64,000 nucleotides of DNA from the NCBI GenBank assembly GCA_016125285.1, contig WGMA01000043.1:1-64000 (forward strand). The letters run 5' to 3'. This document shows, piece by piece, positions 8,919 through 16,055 of the stretch (position 1 is the stretch's first letter; each line of letters begins with the position of its first letter). Below the pieces are notes generated by a model. That model saw nothing but the letters and a program-made list of their open reading frames with translations. It was not told the DNA's origin and made no database searches. The translations under genes were made by a program, and so were the position numbers. The DNA is from Phycisphaera sp. (GTDB lineage Bacteria; Planctomycetota; Phycisphaerae; Phycisphaerales; Zrk34).

Positions 8919-9717
8919 ACGTTATCCTCGCTTGGCGGGACGTTCCAACCGGGTGTCGTTCGCCGCTACCGCTGCGCGGCGCTCCAGCAATCTTGACCTG
9001 GAGATAGGCGACGACACCGCGGACGACACCCCGCTCGACAGATGTGAAACGATCGTGCTCCGTGGCGAGTATTAGAGCGAGTTGTCGCCAAGTCTGTACC
9101 CCAAGGAATGTTGTGTGTGGGACTTCGGGCGGCGACTGAGTTGCGGGCAGATTCTCCTCTAGGACGCTGCGATTCTTGTACCGCTCGACCAGCGCATCTG
9201 ATCCGTCGAGAATCAACGCCAGCCACACCGGACTGCGTCGCGGCAGCTCGAAGAGCCTATTTGGACGGATTCGCCCAGTCTCGGCCAACAGCGTACGCAC
9301 GCCCCGCAGCACTTGGTCGTTGTCGTCGCTCTGATTCGTGCCGGCAGCCATCGGCGACAGCCACTTTGCTTCGATCCACACCGTCGTCGGCGGGTTCTCC
9401 CACTCGATCACCACGTCCGGCTCGGTCCGCCCCTCGCGGAAGTCTAGGAGTTCCGGCGGGAATCGCGCCTGCCGCTCCCACAGCCGCAGGCTGAAATCTT
9501 TGAACCACACCTGTCGGAACCGATCGGTGCCGAGTGCCGTGTTCAGCATGTCATTGAGCCACAGGTGCGGACGGACATGACGGAGCATGCCGAAGACGTT
9601 GCCCGTGACTACATCTTCGCTGGTAGGCCGCACGATCAGCGGGCACTGTATCTCTCCTGCCTTTGAGTGTCGGCAGACCTTCCCGCCTTTACCGTTGAGT
9701 TCGACTTCGATGCTCAT
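8896..9717 (-). CDS. PD-(D/E)XK nuclease upstream of sspB
   Basis: The motif TEPDVVIEWE...TVWIEAKW supplies Asp101 and Glu116-Ala-Lys118, a clear PD-(D/E)XK nuclease core. An N-terminal SEDVVTGNVFGML segment is shared with the nuclease at 20238-21236, so the two are probably paralogues. The ATG at 9717 overlaps the stop of the preceding RecB-like gene (ATGA), and the 3' end overlaps the sspB start. The reading frame extends upstream, but that part lies inside the preceding gene and is not protein-like. It could be the DNA-cleaving arm of the phosphorothioation module or a recombination nuclease of the mobile element. Confidence 0.7.
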   Translation of the reverse strand: MSIEVELNGKGGKVCRHSKAGEIQCPLIVRPTSEDVVTGNVFGMLRHVRPHLWLNDMLNTALGTDRFRQVWFKDFSLRLWERQARFPPELLDFREGRTEPDVVIEWENPPTTVWIEAKWLSPMAAGTNQSDDNDQVLRGVRTLLAETGRIRPNRLFELPRRSPVWLALILDGSDALVERYKNRSVLEENLPATQSPPEVPHTTFLGVQTWRQLALILATEHDRFTSVERGVVRGVVAYLQVKIAGAPRSGSGERHPVGTSRQARITYADADSP

Positions 9718-10586
9718 CGTATTTGGTCCGCTGTGTGGTGCCAGGCATCGCACCGCCGCCGGTGCTGACACACGGTGCAGTTCATCGGGGATGGGGACGG
9801 ATAGATCACGCCGGACTTCATGGATTCGAATACCCGGCGGACGACCAGCGTGGTCCGTTTGATCTGGTCCTGCGTAAGCGTAACCGGCATGGCTTTGATC
9901 TTTGGCTCTTTGGTTTTGGTCAGCACGACGAACCGGAGCCTCACCGTCGCGTTCAGTTCTTCCGCGATCGCCTTCGTGCCCAAGGCGTAGAGCACGAGCT
10001 GGCTGGCGTACTCGTCGGCGGTGTCCTGTGACCACATCGAGCGTGCGGTCTTGTAGTCCGTGACGATCAGTTCATCACCCACGTGCTCGATCAGGTCCAC
10101 CCTGCCCGATAGGTGTGGCACGTCATCGGTGAGTTTCACACCTCGGAAGGTTTCCTCGATGCCGATGATTTCACCTTCGGGTGTAGCGAACGGGCTTTGC
10201 AGGAACCGCTCAACCATTCTCTGTGCGGTCTCGGCCAACGTGTCGGCATTCTGACCCCGTGGGTAACGGACTAGAGTGTCCCCTATCTCCTTGTCCCACC
10301 GCTGCCGATAGGTCGCCATCATCTCATCGATCGTTGGGCGGCGGTCGGCTTCGAGCATTGCGTGCAGGTGGTGTTCGATCGCAGCGTGCACGCACGTGCC
10401 CATGATCATCGCTGACGCCACGACCTCCGGTTCGGCTCGCTGCACGTATGCGAAATACCACTTCAGCGGGCAGTCTCGGTAGGTCTTGACCTCGGAGTGC
10501 GTCAGGTACGGTCGTCCCGTCAGTGCCCGGGCGATGTCGTTGGGGTGTGGTCTGGTCCGTCGTGGTGTGTCGGCTCCGCTGATCAT
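9714..10586 (-). CDS. Cas4/RecB-like PD-(D/E)XK exonuclease with probable Fe-S cluster
   Basis: The 290-residue protein contains GTCVH (63-67), GRVDLIE (Asp164) and IVTDYKT (Asp177-Tyr-Lys179), the motifs of the RecB/Cas4/AddB nuclease family (PDDEXK_1). Cys39 plus a C-terminal C270-x2-C273-x5-C279 gives the one-plus-three cysteine pattern that binds a 4Fe-4S cluster in AddB and Cas4. Its start overlaps the upstream stop and its stop overlaps the next start, both as ATGA. Such single-domain exonucleases accompany annealing proteins in phage and element recombination modules. Confidence 0.78.
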   Translation of the reverse strand: MISGADTPRRTRPHPNDIARALTGRPYLTHSEVKTYRDCPLKWYFAYVQRAEPEVVASAMIMGTCVHAAIEHHLHAMLEADRRPTIDEMMATYRQRWDKEIGDTLVRYPRGQNADTLAETAQRMVERFLQSPFATPEGEIIGIEETFRGVKLTDDVPHLSGRVDLIEHVGDELIVTDYKTARSMWSQDTADEYASQLVLYALGTKAIAEELNATVRLRFVVLTKTKEPKIKAMPVTLTQDQIKRTTLVVRRVFESMKSGVIYPSPSPMNCTVCQHRRRCDAWHHTADQIR

Positions 10587-11083
10587 CGCCGGGCACCTTC
10601 CGTACCTGCGGCCTCGAACTCCTGCTTGAACGCGTCGATGAGCTGGGACGCCTGCTTGACCGACAGGTCCTTGACCGGCACGCCGTGGTCGGAGTTGGCC
10701 CACTCATCGGCGTCCTGACCGAGTCGGCGAGCCATGTTCGTGATCGCTCGCTCCTGAGCCGAAGTGATCGGGCGGTGTCCGTTGCGACCATTTCCGTTGC
10801 CGTTGGAACTGCCGCTGCGTGAGTGGCGGCGGGATCGCCCTCCGTGGCCGTTCCCGTTGTCACGGGTCGGCGTCGTGCCCTCACCGCCGTCGCTGTTCTT
10901 GCGGACCTGCTCATCCAGCAGGTCATCGACCATCTGGAACAGGTCGTTGACGTTGCCTGCCAGTGCGTCGGGGTCAGTGAGAACCTCGTTGGAGAGCTCG
11001 GCGTCGATGCTGACGCTGTAGCCCGTGGAGTTGTAGTCCTGGCTGACCTTTCGGGAGCCACCGACGTTGACTTTGACTGCCAT
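10583..11083 (-). CDS. Small protein, possibly ssDNA annealing or binding, with Gly/Asn/Arg-rich linker
   Basis: The 166-residue product begins MAVKVNVGGSRKVSQDYNSTGYSVSID, then has an acidic segment, a Gly/Asn/Arg/Ser/His-rich linker (about residues 60-100) and a C-terminal helical domain ITSAQERAITNMARRLG...LSVKQASQLIDAF. That C-terminal pattern is common at the end of mobile-element ssDNA-binding or annealing proteins. An AGGAGG ribosome site lies 6 bp before the ATG at 11083, the strongest in the operon, which suggests this is its first gene. The function is inferred mainly from position next to the Cas4/RecB-like exonuclease. Confidence 0.6.
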   Translation of the reverse strand: MAVKVNVGGSRKVSQDYNSTGYSVSIDAELSNEVLTDPDALAGNVNDLFQMVDDLLDEQVRKNSDGGEGTTPTRDNGNGHGGRSRRHSRSGSSNGNGNGRNGHRPITSAQERAITNMARRLGQDADEWANSDHGVPVKDLSVKQASQLIDAFKQEFEAAGTEGARR

Positions 11084-11152
11084 GAAAAACCTCCTGCTGA
11101 TGTTGGTCAGCAGAAGGTACGCCACGGATACAACCGCGTTCTGTCACAGCTT

Positions 11153-11647
11153 TCACACGGGCGTTGCCTGCGAATCCTCTGGCACCGGCTCCAAGGACTC
11201 CTCTCCGGGAATGCTTCGAGTGTTGGAGTTGCTGACGAACGGCCTCAACTTGTTGGGGTTGAGCCCTCGCCTGAGCAGCTCCACCAGAACTCCCTGGCAT
11301 AGGGCTTGGCCAGCGATCTCGTGGATGAGCATTTCGAGTTCTGCTTCATCTGATGCACCCCGACTATTCAAGAGATCGTAAAACCGGTCGATCATCCGAC
11401 GATCGTCGAGGCCAAGTATCAACCTGACGCTGAGCCCCAGTGTCCAACCATCCTGTTTCTGCAGGTACTGGACGGCATCCATGCACCACGCGTGCTCGCC
11501 AACACAGAACTCCTGTCGCCAGTCGAACTCGTCGTGCCCGCCATCCTCGATGCCCCGCAACAGGGCGTTCGTGTGATCGGTGATGACACGCTCGTACAGG
11601 TCCTTTTCTGACTGGATATCTTCAAGCTGCTGTATTTCCATCTTCAT
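11153..11647 (-). CDS. Uncharacterised acidic protein, paralogue of the 12277-12795 product
   Basis: I do not recognise this 164-residue acidic protein. It shares an organisation with the product at 12277-12795: an E/DFDW segment near residue 40, a central helical part, then LIHEIxxxxL...RGLNP near the C-terminus, ending with an Ile-Pro rich tail. Its start overlaps the preceding stop as ATGA, so it is coupled to it. It lies 69 bp upstream of the strong ribosome site of the nuclease operon. Confidence 0.6.
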   Translation of the reverse strand: MKMEIQQLEDIQSEKDLYERVITDHTNALLRGIEDGGHDEFDWRQEFCVGEHAWCMDAVQYLQKQDGWTLGLSVRLILGLDDRRMIDRFYDLLNSRGASDEAELEMLIHEIAGQALCQGVLVELLRRGLNPNKLRPFVSNSNTRSIPGEESLEPVPEDSQATPV

Positions 11648-12120
11648 TCGATCGCTCCTTGCGTGGAATTCACTGCGGCCATCTCGCTGAACAGGTTGCG
11701 AACCATCTCGACATCAAAGAGTGGCGAAGGCAAGAGCTTCTTTTCCTTCAGCATCTGAAAGAGATCGGCCATGAATGCGAGTCTTGCGAGTTCGGACACA
11801 CCGTCGCCTGCGTAGCGGCCACACTCGTCCCAGTAAGCAAACGAGTCGGTCTCGTCGGTGAGGAACTCGAGCCACTTCTCATCGTTGATGACAAACGAAT
11901 TGGGCGACCAGGCCAGGTACAGGAATTCATCATCGCAGAGATCAGTAAGACCCCACGCCCACGTGAGCACGCGTCGGATCGAGGCGAGATCTATGAGTCC
12001 TTCCTGTCGGATGATTCTGCCAACTCGAATCGCCAGCATTTCCAGCTCCTTCCGGAAATAGGTACTGAGCAATTTGTTGATCTGCTGAGTCAACGCGTTC
12101 TCTCTTGTTTCGGTGTCCAT
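11644..12120 (-). CDS. Uncharacterised 158-residue protein
   Basis: The protein starts MDTETRENALTQQINKLLSTYFRKELEML and is helical and acidic throughout, with no recognised motif. The ATG at 12120 is chosen because a GGAGAACACC ribosome site precedes it. Earlier in-frame codons lack one. It is coupled by a 4-bp overlap to the downstream paralogue-pair member. Confidence 0.55.
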   Translation of the reverse strand: MDTETRENALTQQINKLLSTYFRKELEMLAIRVGRIIRQEGLIDLASIRRVLTWAWGLTDLCDDEFLYLAWSPNSFVINDEKWLEFLTDETDSFAYWDECGRYAGDGVSELARLAFMADLFQMLKEKKLLPSPLFDVEMVRNLFSEMAAVNSTQGAIE

Positions 12121-12217
12121 CGGTGTTCTCCATCTGGGGATCATCATCACCGATCACGGCGATCGGCTTGGTAATCCGTACTCACGTGTTCTTTCAGACA
12201 CACTCGGTTGCGCGCCG

Positions 12218-12256
12218 AAACGAAAACCGGGCCGCACCCGCAGGTACGACCCGGTT
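12218..12256 (-). terminator. Rho-independent terminator after the 12277-12795 gene
   Basis: Arms AACCGGGCCG (12225-12234) and CGACCCGGTT (12247-12256) pair over 10 bp with one G-U. Reading on the minus strand, the hairpin is followed by TTCGTTTCGG. It lies between the 12277 stop and the next gene start at 12120. Confidence 0.6.
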
Positions 12257-12276
12257 CCCAGATGAATTCATATTGT

Positions 12277-12795
12277 TTATGAGGCGACCTTGGCCTGCGG
12301 TACCGGGGACGAATTGAAGTAGGACTGCCATCGTGACTGCTCCAAGTGGTCACGCCGTTCAATCATTGGGATGGTGCCGGATGCGCAGTCCTGAGCGATG
12401 GCTTCGAATGCCACTGGATCGAAACCGCGCGTCAACATCTCGATCTCGATCTCATGGAGCAAGAGGGCAAAGCCTGCGTCGAGAAGATTGTCGCAATGTT
12501 CCTCCAGGCAGGTGGTTCTGATGATACCGGAGAGGCTACGCCTCACTACCGCATCCGCTGCATCGCCATGAAAGCCGGTCAGCACTCGCACGGCGTCGGA
12601 TGCCGTCATGTTCTCTCTGATATGGATGAGTGGGCTAAACGGGTCCCGGCCCGCAAAAGTTTCCAACCAGTCGAATCCCGACAAGGCACCTTCGATGGCT
12701 TGTTCAATAAGTCGATCAACTTCTGTCGTGACAATGTGTTTCAGGAACTGCTGGTCTGACACTATGCTTAGGACTTCTAAATCGTGAGTCTTCAT
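12277..12795 (-). CDS. Uncharacterised protein, paralogue of the 11153-11647 product
   Basis: The 172-residue product has GFDWLETFAG, a helical middle and LLHEIEIEMLTRGFDPVAFEAI, matching the layout of the 164-residue protein at 11153-11647 (FDW, then HEI, then RGxxP). No signal peptide or membrane helix is visible. A terminator-like hairpin follows it, so it may be its own transcription unit. Confidence 0.55.
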   Translation of the reverse strand: MKTHDLEVLSIVSDQQFLKHIVTTEVDRLIEQAIEGALSGFDWLETFAGRDPFSPLIHIRENMTASDAVRVLTGFHGDAADAVVRRSLSGIIRTTCLEEHCDNLLDAGFALLLHEIEIEMLTRGFDPVAFEAIAQDCASGTIPMIERRDHLEQSRWQSYFNSSPVPQAKVAS

Positions 12796-12924
12796 CTGAA
12801 GGCTCCTAATCTGGGGGTTACTTTGGAACCGGCCACCTTGACCGACTCTCAGCTACACCCGCTACTCACGCCTTCTCTGGGACTCTCTCGATTTCAAAAG
12901 ATTTCATCGCCCCGTATGGAGCAA

Positions 12925-13533
12925 TCAGCGTTCTCCGGCCAGCAGCCTGTTCAGATAGGTGGACGCCCCCAGCAAGTCCGTCGTAAGACGTGGTCCGGTG
13001 ACCAGGTGCTTGTGCACCGAGTCCGCAAGGTGCACAGCCCTCTCTACAGAACCCTGGGATTCACACTGCTGATTCACCTTCTGATACAGGCGCTCGACCA
13101 GCAGGTGCTCGGCGATGGCGGCGACCCCCACGCAGCGGGTGAAGTCGCCTTTCCAGTAGAACCGGCGCTCCCCGCCACCGTCCTTCTTAGGACGCAGGAG
13201 TGCGATCACCCACGGACCGGCGTAGCGGTGTAACTGCGCAACGATCTGGGCCTCGGTCGCCCATTCCAACAACGCTGGATTGACCTTGACCTTGCCCTGG
13301 CCCTCACGCTTCTGCCCGCATTTCAGGTCCGCGGACTCATCCGCTTTGCCGATCCGTGACGTTAGGGCATGCCGCATCGCGGTCGTCAGCCCCAGCGTCA
13401 GTTCACACGGCACGTGCGGTTTGACCTGGTAGGACACACTGCGGTCCCGGTGCTGTCGCACGAACACGCCCGCTGCATTGCGGCCGAACAGCTCGTCTAC
13501 GAGTTGATTCACTCGCTTGCTCTGGGCGGGCAT
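12925..13533 (-). CDS. Uncharacterised basic protein of the mobile element
   Basis: From the ATG at 13533 the 202-residue product reads MPAQSKRVNQLVDELFGRNAAGVFV and contains HVPCELTLGLTTAMRHALTSRIG and a lysine-rich KKDGGGERRFYWKGDF loop. I do not recognise the family. The frame stays open for about 430 bases further upstream, but that part overlaps the next gene and is low in protein character. Its first 25 bases overlap the 3' end of that gene. Confidence 0.55.
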   Translation of the reverse strand: MPAQSKRVNQLVDELFGRNAAGVFVRQHRDRSVSYQVKPHVPCELTLGLTTAMRHALTSRIGKADESADLKCGQKREGQGKVKVNPALLEWATEAQIVAQLHRYAGPWVIALLRPKKDGGGERRFYWKGDFTRCVGVAAIAEHLLVERLYQKVNQQCESQGSVERAVHLADSVHKHLVTGPRLTTDLLGASTYLNRLLAGER

Positions 13534-13889
13534 GGCGTGTTGCTCCTGGACCGTTGTGGATGTTGGGACTGTGCCGGTGGCTGACCATCCTTCCATGCGT
13601 AGGCCCGGTACCGGTGACTGCGGATGTACGTCGAGTACACCGCGATCAGGAACTTCAGGCCGTCGCGTGGGAAATAGGTCCGCCCTGGCTGTGGCATCGT
13701 GTCGGGCAGGCCCCAGTCTTGGGCAAGGGCCGTTGCCTCGGGCAGTGTCGTGTAGGACTGCAACGCACCTTTGTGCTTGTGCATGAACACCGTGCACCCC
13801 GGCCCGCTGCAGGTGGCCTCGCCATTGGCATAGGCCACCGTGAATGTTCCCACCGGTCTGCCATCGTTTACCAGTTCGACAATGAACAC
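13509..13889 (-). CDS. Uncharacterised 126-residue protein with Cys pair
   Basis: A GTG at 13889 is preferred because AAGGAG lies 7 bases upstream. The protein then starts (M)FIVELVNDGRPVGTFTVAYANGEATCSGPGCTVFMHKHKG. The CSGPGC pair may bind zinc or form a disulfide. The C-terminus is rich in Gln, Pro and Ser. It overlaps the downstream gene by 25 bp. The 712-bp non-coding region just upstream probably carries its promoter. Confidence 0.5.
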   Translation of the reverse strand: MFIVELVNDGRPVGTFTVAYANGEATCSGPGCTVFMHKHKGALQSYTTLPEATALAQDWGLPDTMPQPGRTYFPRDGLKFLIAVYSTYIRSHRYRAYAWKDGQPPAQSQHPQRSRSNTPCPPRASE

Positions 13890-14601
13890 TCGGCAACTCC
13901 TTTGCACATCGGCCTGTGCCGACTGCTGTAGGTACGCTTCGTGTTGTTGTCGATTCGGTCATCATCTCTTTCGTCTCTTGTCGATCTCCAAGTTGTCTGG
14001 TGTTTCGGTCTGGTGTCCTGATAGAACAGGGTCAGCAGCCATAGGAAGCATTCATGTTGATCAAAAGGCCAAAAATCCAGTAACACTCTTTGGTCTGGTA
14101 GGAGTCATTCTCGTTCAATCGTGTCGTTGGCAAGTATCGGTTTGTCATCAGGTGGTGCGTTCGTGTTCGCTGTTGATGATTCGTGCGAAAGACTTCATGG
14201 TCCAATCGGTCAGTCAGTGATCTATTTGTCAGGTGTTGATAGGGATGATCTTGTTCACTGGAATTAGTCGTTCGTGTTCGTTCTTCGAGGTGGGTCAGGT
14301 AGGTTCCAACCCTGGCAATGGTTTATGTGTTCGTGTTCGGTAGGTTTGTTGTTTTAGGCACCCACAGGGAGGGAGTCATCCTCAACCCCAGGCAGGTCGC
14401 TTCGCGATCCTGTTGCCCTAGATGATTGTTCGTTGATGTCGGTGTTCGTGAAGGTCATGTTGATGTAGTTGCTGGCACTAGTGGATTGAATATGGGTAAT
14501 GATGCGTTGGTTTTGGTTGCAACGATGTGGCCTGGGGCCTCCCGCCGCGCGATGGTCAGGCTGCTACCTCTGATCCAAAGGGTCGCACGGTGGGCGTATG
14601 G
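13890..14601. other. 712-bp non-coding region with short repeats
   Basis: No convincing gene is present on either strand and the GC content is lower than in the flanks. The stretch holds three exact copies of an 11-mer (listed separately), several further GTTCG words, and an imperfect hairpin around 14391-14420 built on TCGC/GCGA. It sits directly upstream of the leftward gene starting at 13889, so it is a candidate regulatory region or replication/transfer origin. Confidence 0.5.
14159..14339 (+). repeat. Three direct copies of GTTCGTGTTCG (iteron-like)
   Basis: Exact copies lie at 14159-14169, 14270-14280 and 14329-14339, spaced 111 and 59 bases start to start. Partial words (GTTCG, GTGTTCGTG) recur to about 14450. 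The copies are in one orientation in non-coding DNA. Such direct repeats can be replication iterons or operator sites. Confidence 0.55.
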
Positions 14602-15207
14602 TTACATGGGGCACCTCCCTCTATGACGAGTGCGGTGAACTTTGCCACCATGGAACAGGCCCCGCACGTGGATGCGGTGTTGCTCGAAGAGGACGACCAT
14701 GCTGTTGGCCTGTCTAGTCAAGCCTGCTAGGAACGACGGCGTCATTGGGCGGTTCAGGACTCGAGCGTCCGGATCCTCGGCGTGTCGATGTCCTAGTTCC
14801 TCTTTACCCCAGTCCAGCACCACCGGCGTGGGGGACAACAGGAATATGAATTGTGGGCCGTCGTAACGCATGTCGGTCTCCGCGACCGGCCGGCCCCGCA
14901 ACACCATTCGCAGCAGGTGACCGTTACGTCTGCGAGCCCCCAGATCCTCCAGCATGATGTCCGTTGAATCCAGGTGTTCCGGAAATTCACTCGGATAGGA
15001 GTGGTGCAGAAAGCTGCCGAGCACGTTGTCCAGGCGGTGATCTCTTCTTGGCGGGATCGTCAGGACAAGCTGGTCTTCCGGTACGACGTATGTCGTGGTC
15101 GCTGAGCAGAGGTTGGCTTTGGCCTTCGCATTCTCGCGCGCACGACGGCGTGACTCTGCCGGGTGAAGCAGTGGCCAACCGAATGGCGTTGTCGCTGTGT
15201 TGTTCAT
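14602..15207 (-). CDS. Uncharacterised 201-residue protein
   Basis: The product starts MNNTATTPFGWPLLHPAESRRRARENAKAKANLC and has a long middle with PRRDHRLDNVLGSFLHHSYPSEFPEHLDSTD, a pattern I do not recognise. It ends in a basic tail. The ATG at 15207 lies 12 bases after the stop of the upstream gene, so the two are probably co-transcribed. A TTG four codons earlier is an alternative start. No membrane helix or signal peptide is visible. Confidence 0.5.
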   Translation of the reverse strand: MNNTATTPFGWPLLHPAESRRRARENAKAKANLCSATTTYVVPEDQLVLTIPPRRDHRLDNVLGSFLHHSYPSEFPEHLDSTDIMLEDLGARRRNGHLLRMVLRGRPVAETDMRYDGPQFIFLLSPTPVVLDWGKEELGHRHAEDPDARVLNRPMTPSFLAGLTRQANSMVVLFEQHRIHVRGLFHGGKVHRTRHRGRCPM

Positions 15208-15219
15208 GGCTGCACCCAA

Positions 15220-15564
15220 CTACTCACCCTCTACCCCGCAATCCCTCAGATCGGCGCAATCTCGATCGTCATGATGCTGCTTGAACAACTCTTCAGCCAG
15301 ACGCCGTGAAGCTATCTGACGCAAGGTCTCTACTATTTCCAAAGCACTTGTACAATCAGGTCCATATCTGCACATCAACACGACCTGGTCTAACTTTGCG
15401 CGCCGAAGTGATTCGGACTGCTTTACCCACTCTTCAAGCCACTCGCGTTCTGACAGGATTCTGTGGTATTCGCTGACGGAATGCTTCTCTGCTAATTCTT
15501 CGAATAGGTGAAACGCCATTCTTGTCGAGAGCCGACGATGCCTTGCGGCGGATTTGGATAGCAC
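15220..15564 (-). CDS. Small uncharacterised helical protein
   Basis: The 114-residue product starts at a GTG (15564) preceded by AAAGGAG at suitable spacing. It is helical and charged (LSKSAARHRRLSTRMAFHLFEELAEKHSVSEYHRIL...) and ends in an Asp/Cys-rich tail HHDDRDCADLRDCGVEGE. No family is recognised. Confidence 0.5.
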   Translation of the reverse strand: MLSKSAARHRRLSTRMAFHLFEELAEKHSVSEYHRILSEREWLEEWVKQSESLRRAKLDQVVLMCRYGPDCTSALEIVETLRQIASRRLAEELFKQHHDDRDCADLRDCGVEGE

Positions 15565-15651
15565 GATTGATCTCCTTTGATGGTGTTAATGGCAATGTTT
15601 CCACGCTCACCAAATCCATTAAATCACGATCTGCGAGTGGCGGAGACCTGC

Positions 15652-15870
15652 CTATCCTTGTGTCGCCCGGGCCTGCCGGTTTGTCTCGACCACTTCGTCT
15701 AAATGTTTCATGCGGTCGGGTTGGTCGGCTCGGACTGGCTGGGATTGCTCGATCAGCCAGGTGAGGTAATCGCGTACAGGTACTCCGTCGGTGCCGGACA
15801 TAGCGGAGTTGACTCGGAGTATCCGCCACACCTCAGGTCTGACGTTTACGGATTTGTGTACAAGTTTCAT
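15652..15870 (-). CDS. Small ribbon-helix-helix-like DNA-binding protein
   Basis: From the ATG at 15870 the 72-residue protein reads MKLVHKSVNVRPEVWRILRVNSAMSG and then PVRDYLTWLIEQSQP. A short beta strand (KSVNVRP) followed by two helices is the pattern of ribbon-helix-helix regulators such as antitoxins and plasmid partition or transfer regulators. GGAG precedes the ATG by 7 bases. The target is unknown. Confidence 0.5.
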   Translation of the reverse strand: MKLVHKSVNVRPEVWRILRVNSAMSGTDGVPVRDYLTWLIEQSQPVRADQPDRMKHLDEVVETNRQARATQG

Positions 15871-15950
15871 GATCTGCTCCATTGGATAACAAAGCGGTTT
15901 GAGCAACCGCTTGAGTAAATCATTATTGAGAGCTGGTTCGTAAGGCGTGC

Positions 15951-16055
15951 TTACACCCCAAGGAACTTGCGAACTGGTCGCCAGTAGGTCTCGTCGTCCG
16001 ACTCCCACTTCAGCGGGTCATGATAGAAGATCGCTTTACTCGTCTGGCGGGGCAT
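15951..16055 (-). CDS. Possible 34-residue ORF overlapping the secreted-protein gene
   Basis: An ATG at 16055 opens MPRQTSKAIFYHDPLKWESD and ends ...WRPVRKFLGV. The composition is protein-like, an AAGAG stands before the start, and it overlaps the previous gene by 20 bp. It could equally be the C-terminal tail of that gene left by a frameshift. Neither is proven. Confidence 0.22.
   Translation of the reverse strand: MPRQTSKAIFYHDPLKWESDDETYWRPVRKFLGV

Noticed and set aside
12925-13965. 346-residue version of the 202-residue gene
   Set aside because: The extra N-terminal part lies over the neighbouring coding frame and is His/Arg/Gly-rich noise. The ATG at 13533 is the better start.
13890-14601. 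CRISPR array
   Set aside because: The repeats are only 11 bp with uneven spacing of 59 and 111 bases, and no cas gene is nearby apart from a Cas4/RecB-like nuclease in a recombination-type operon.
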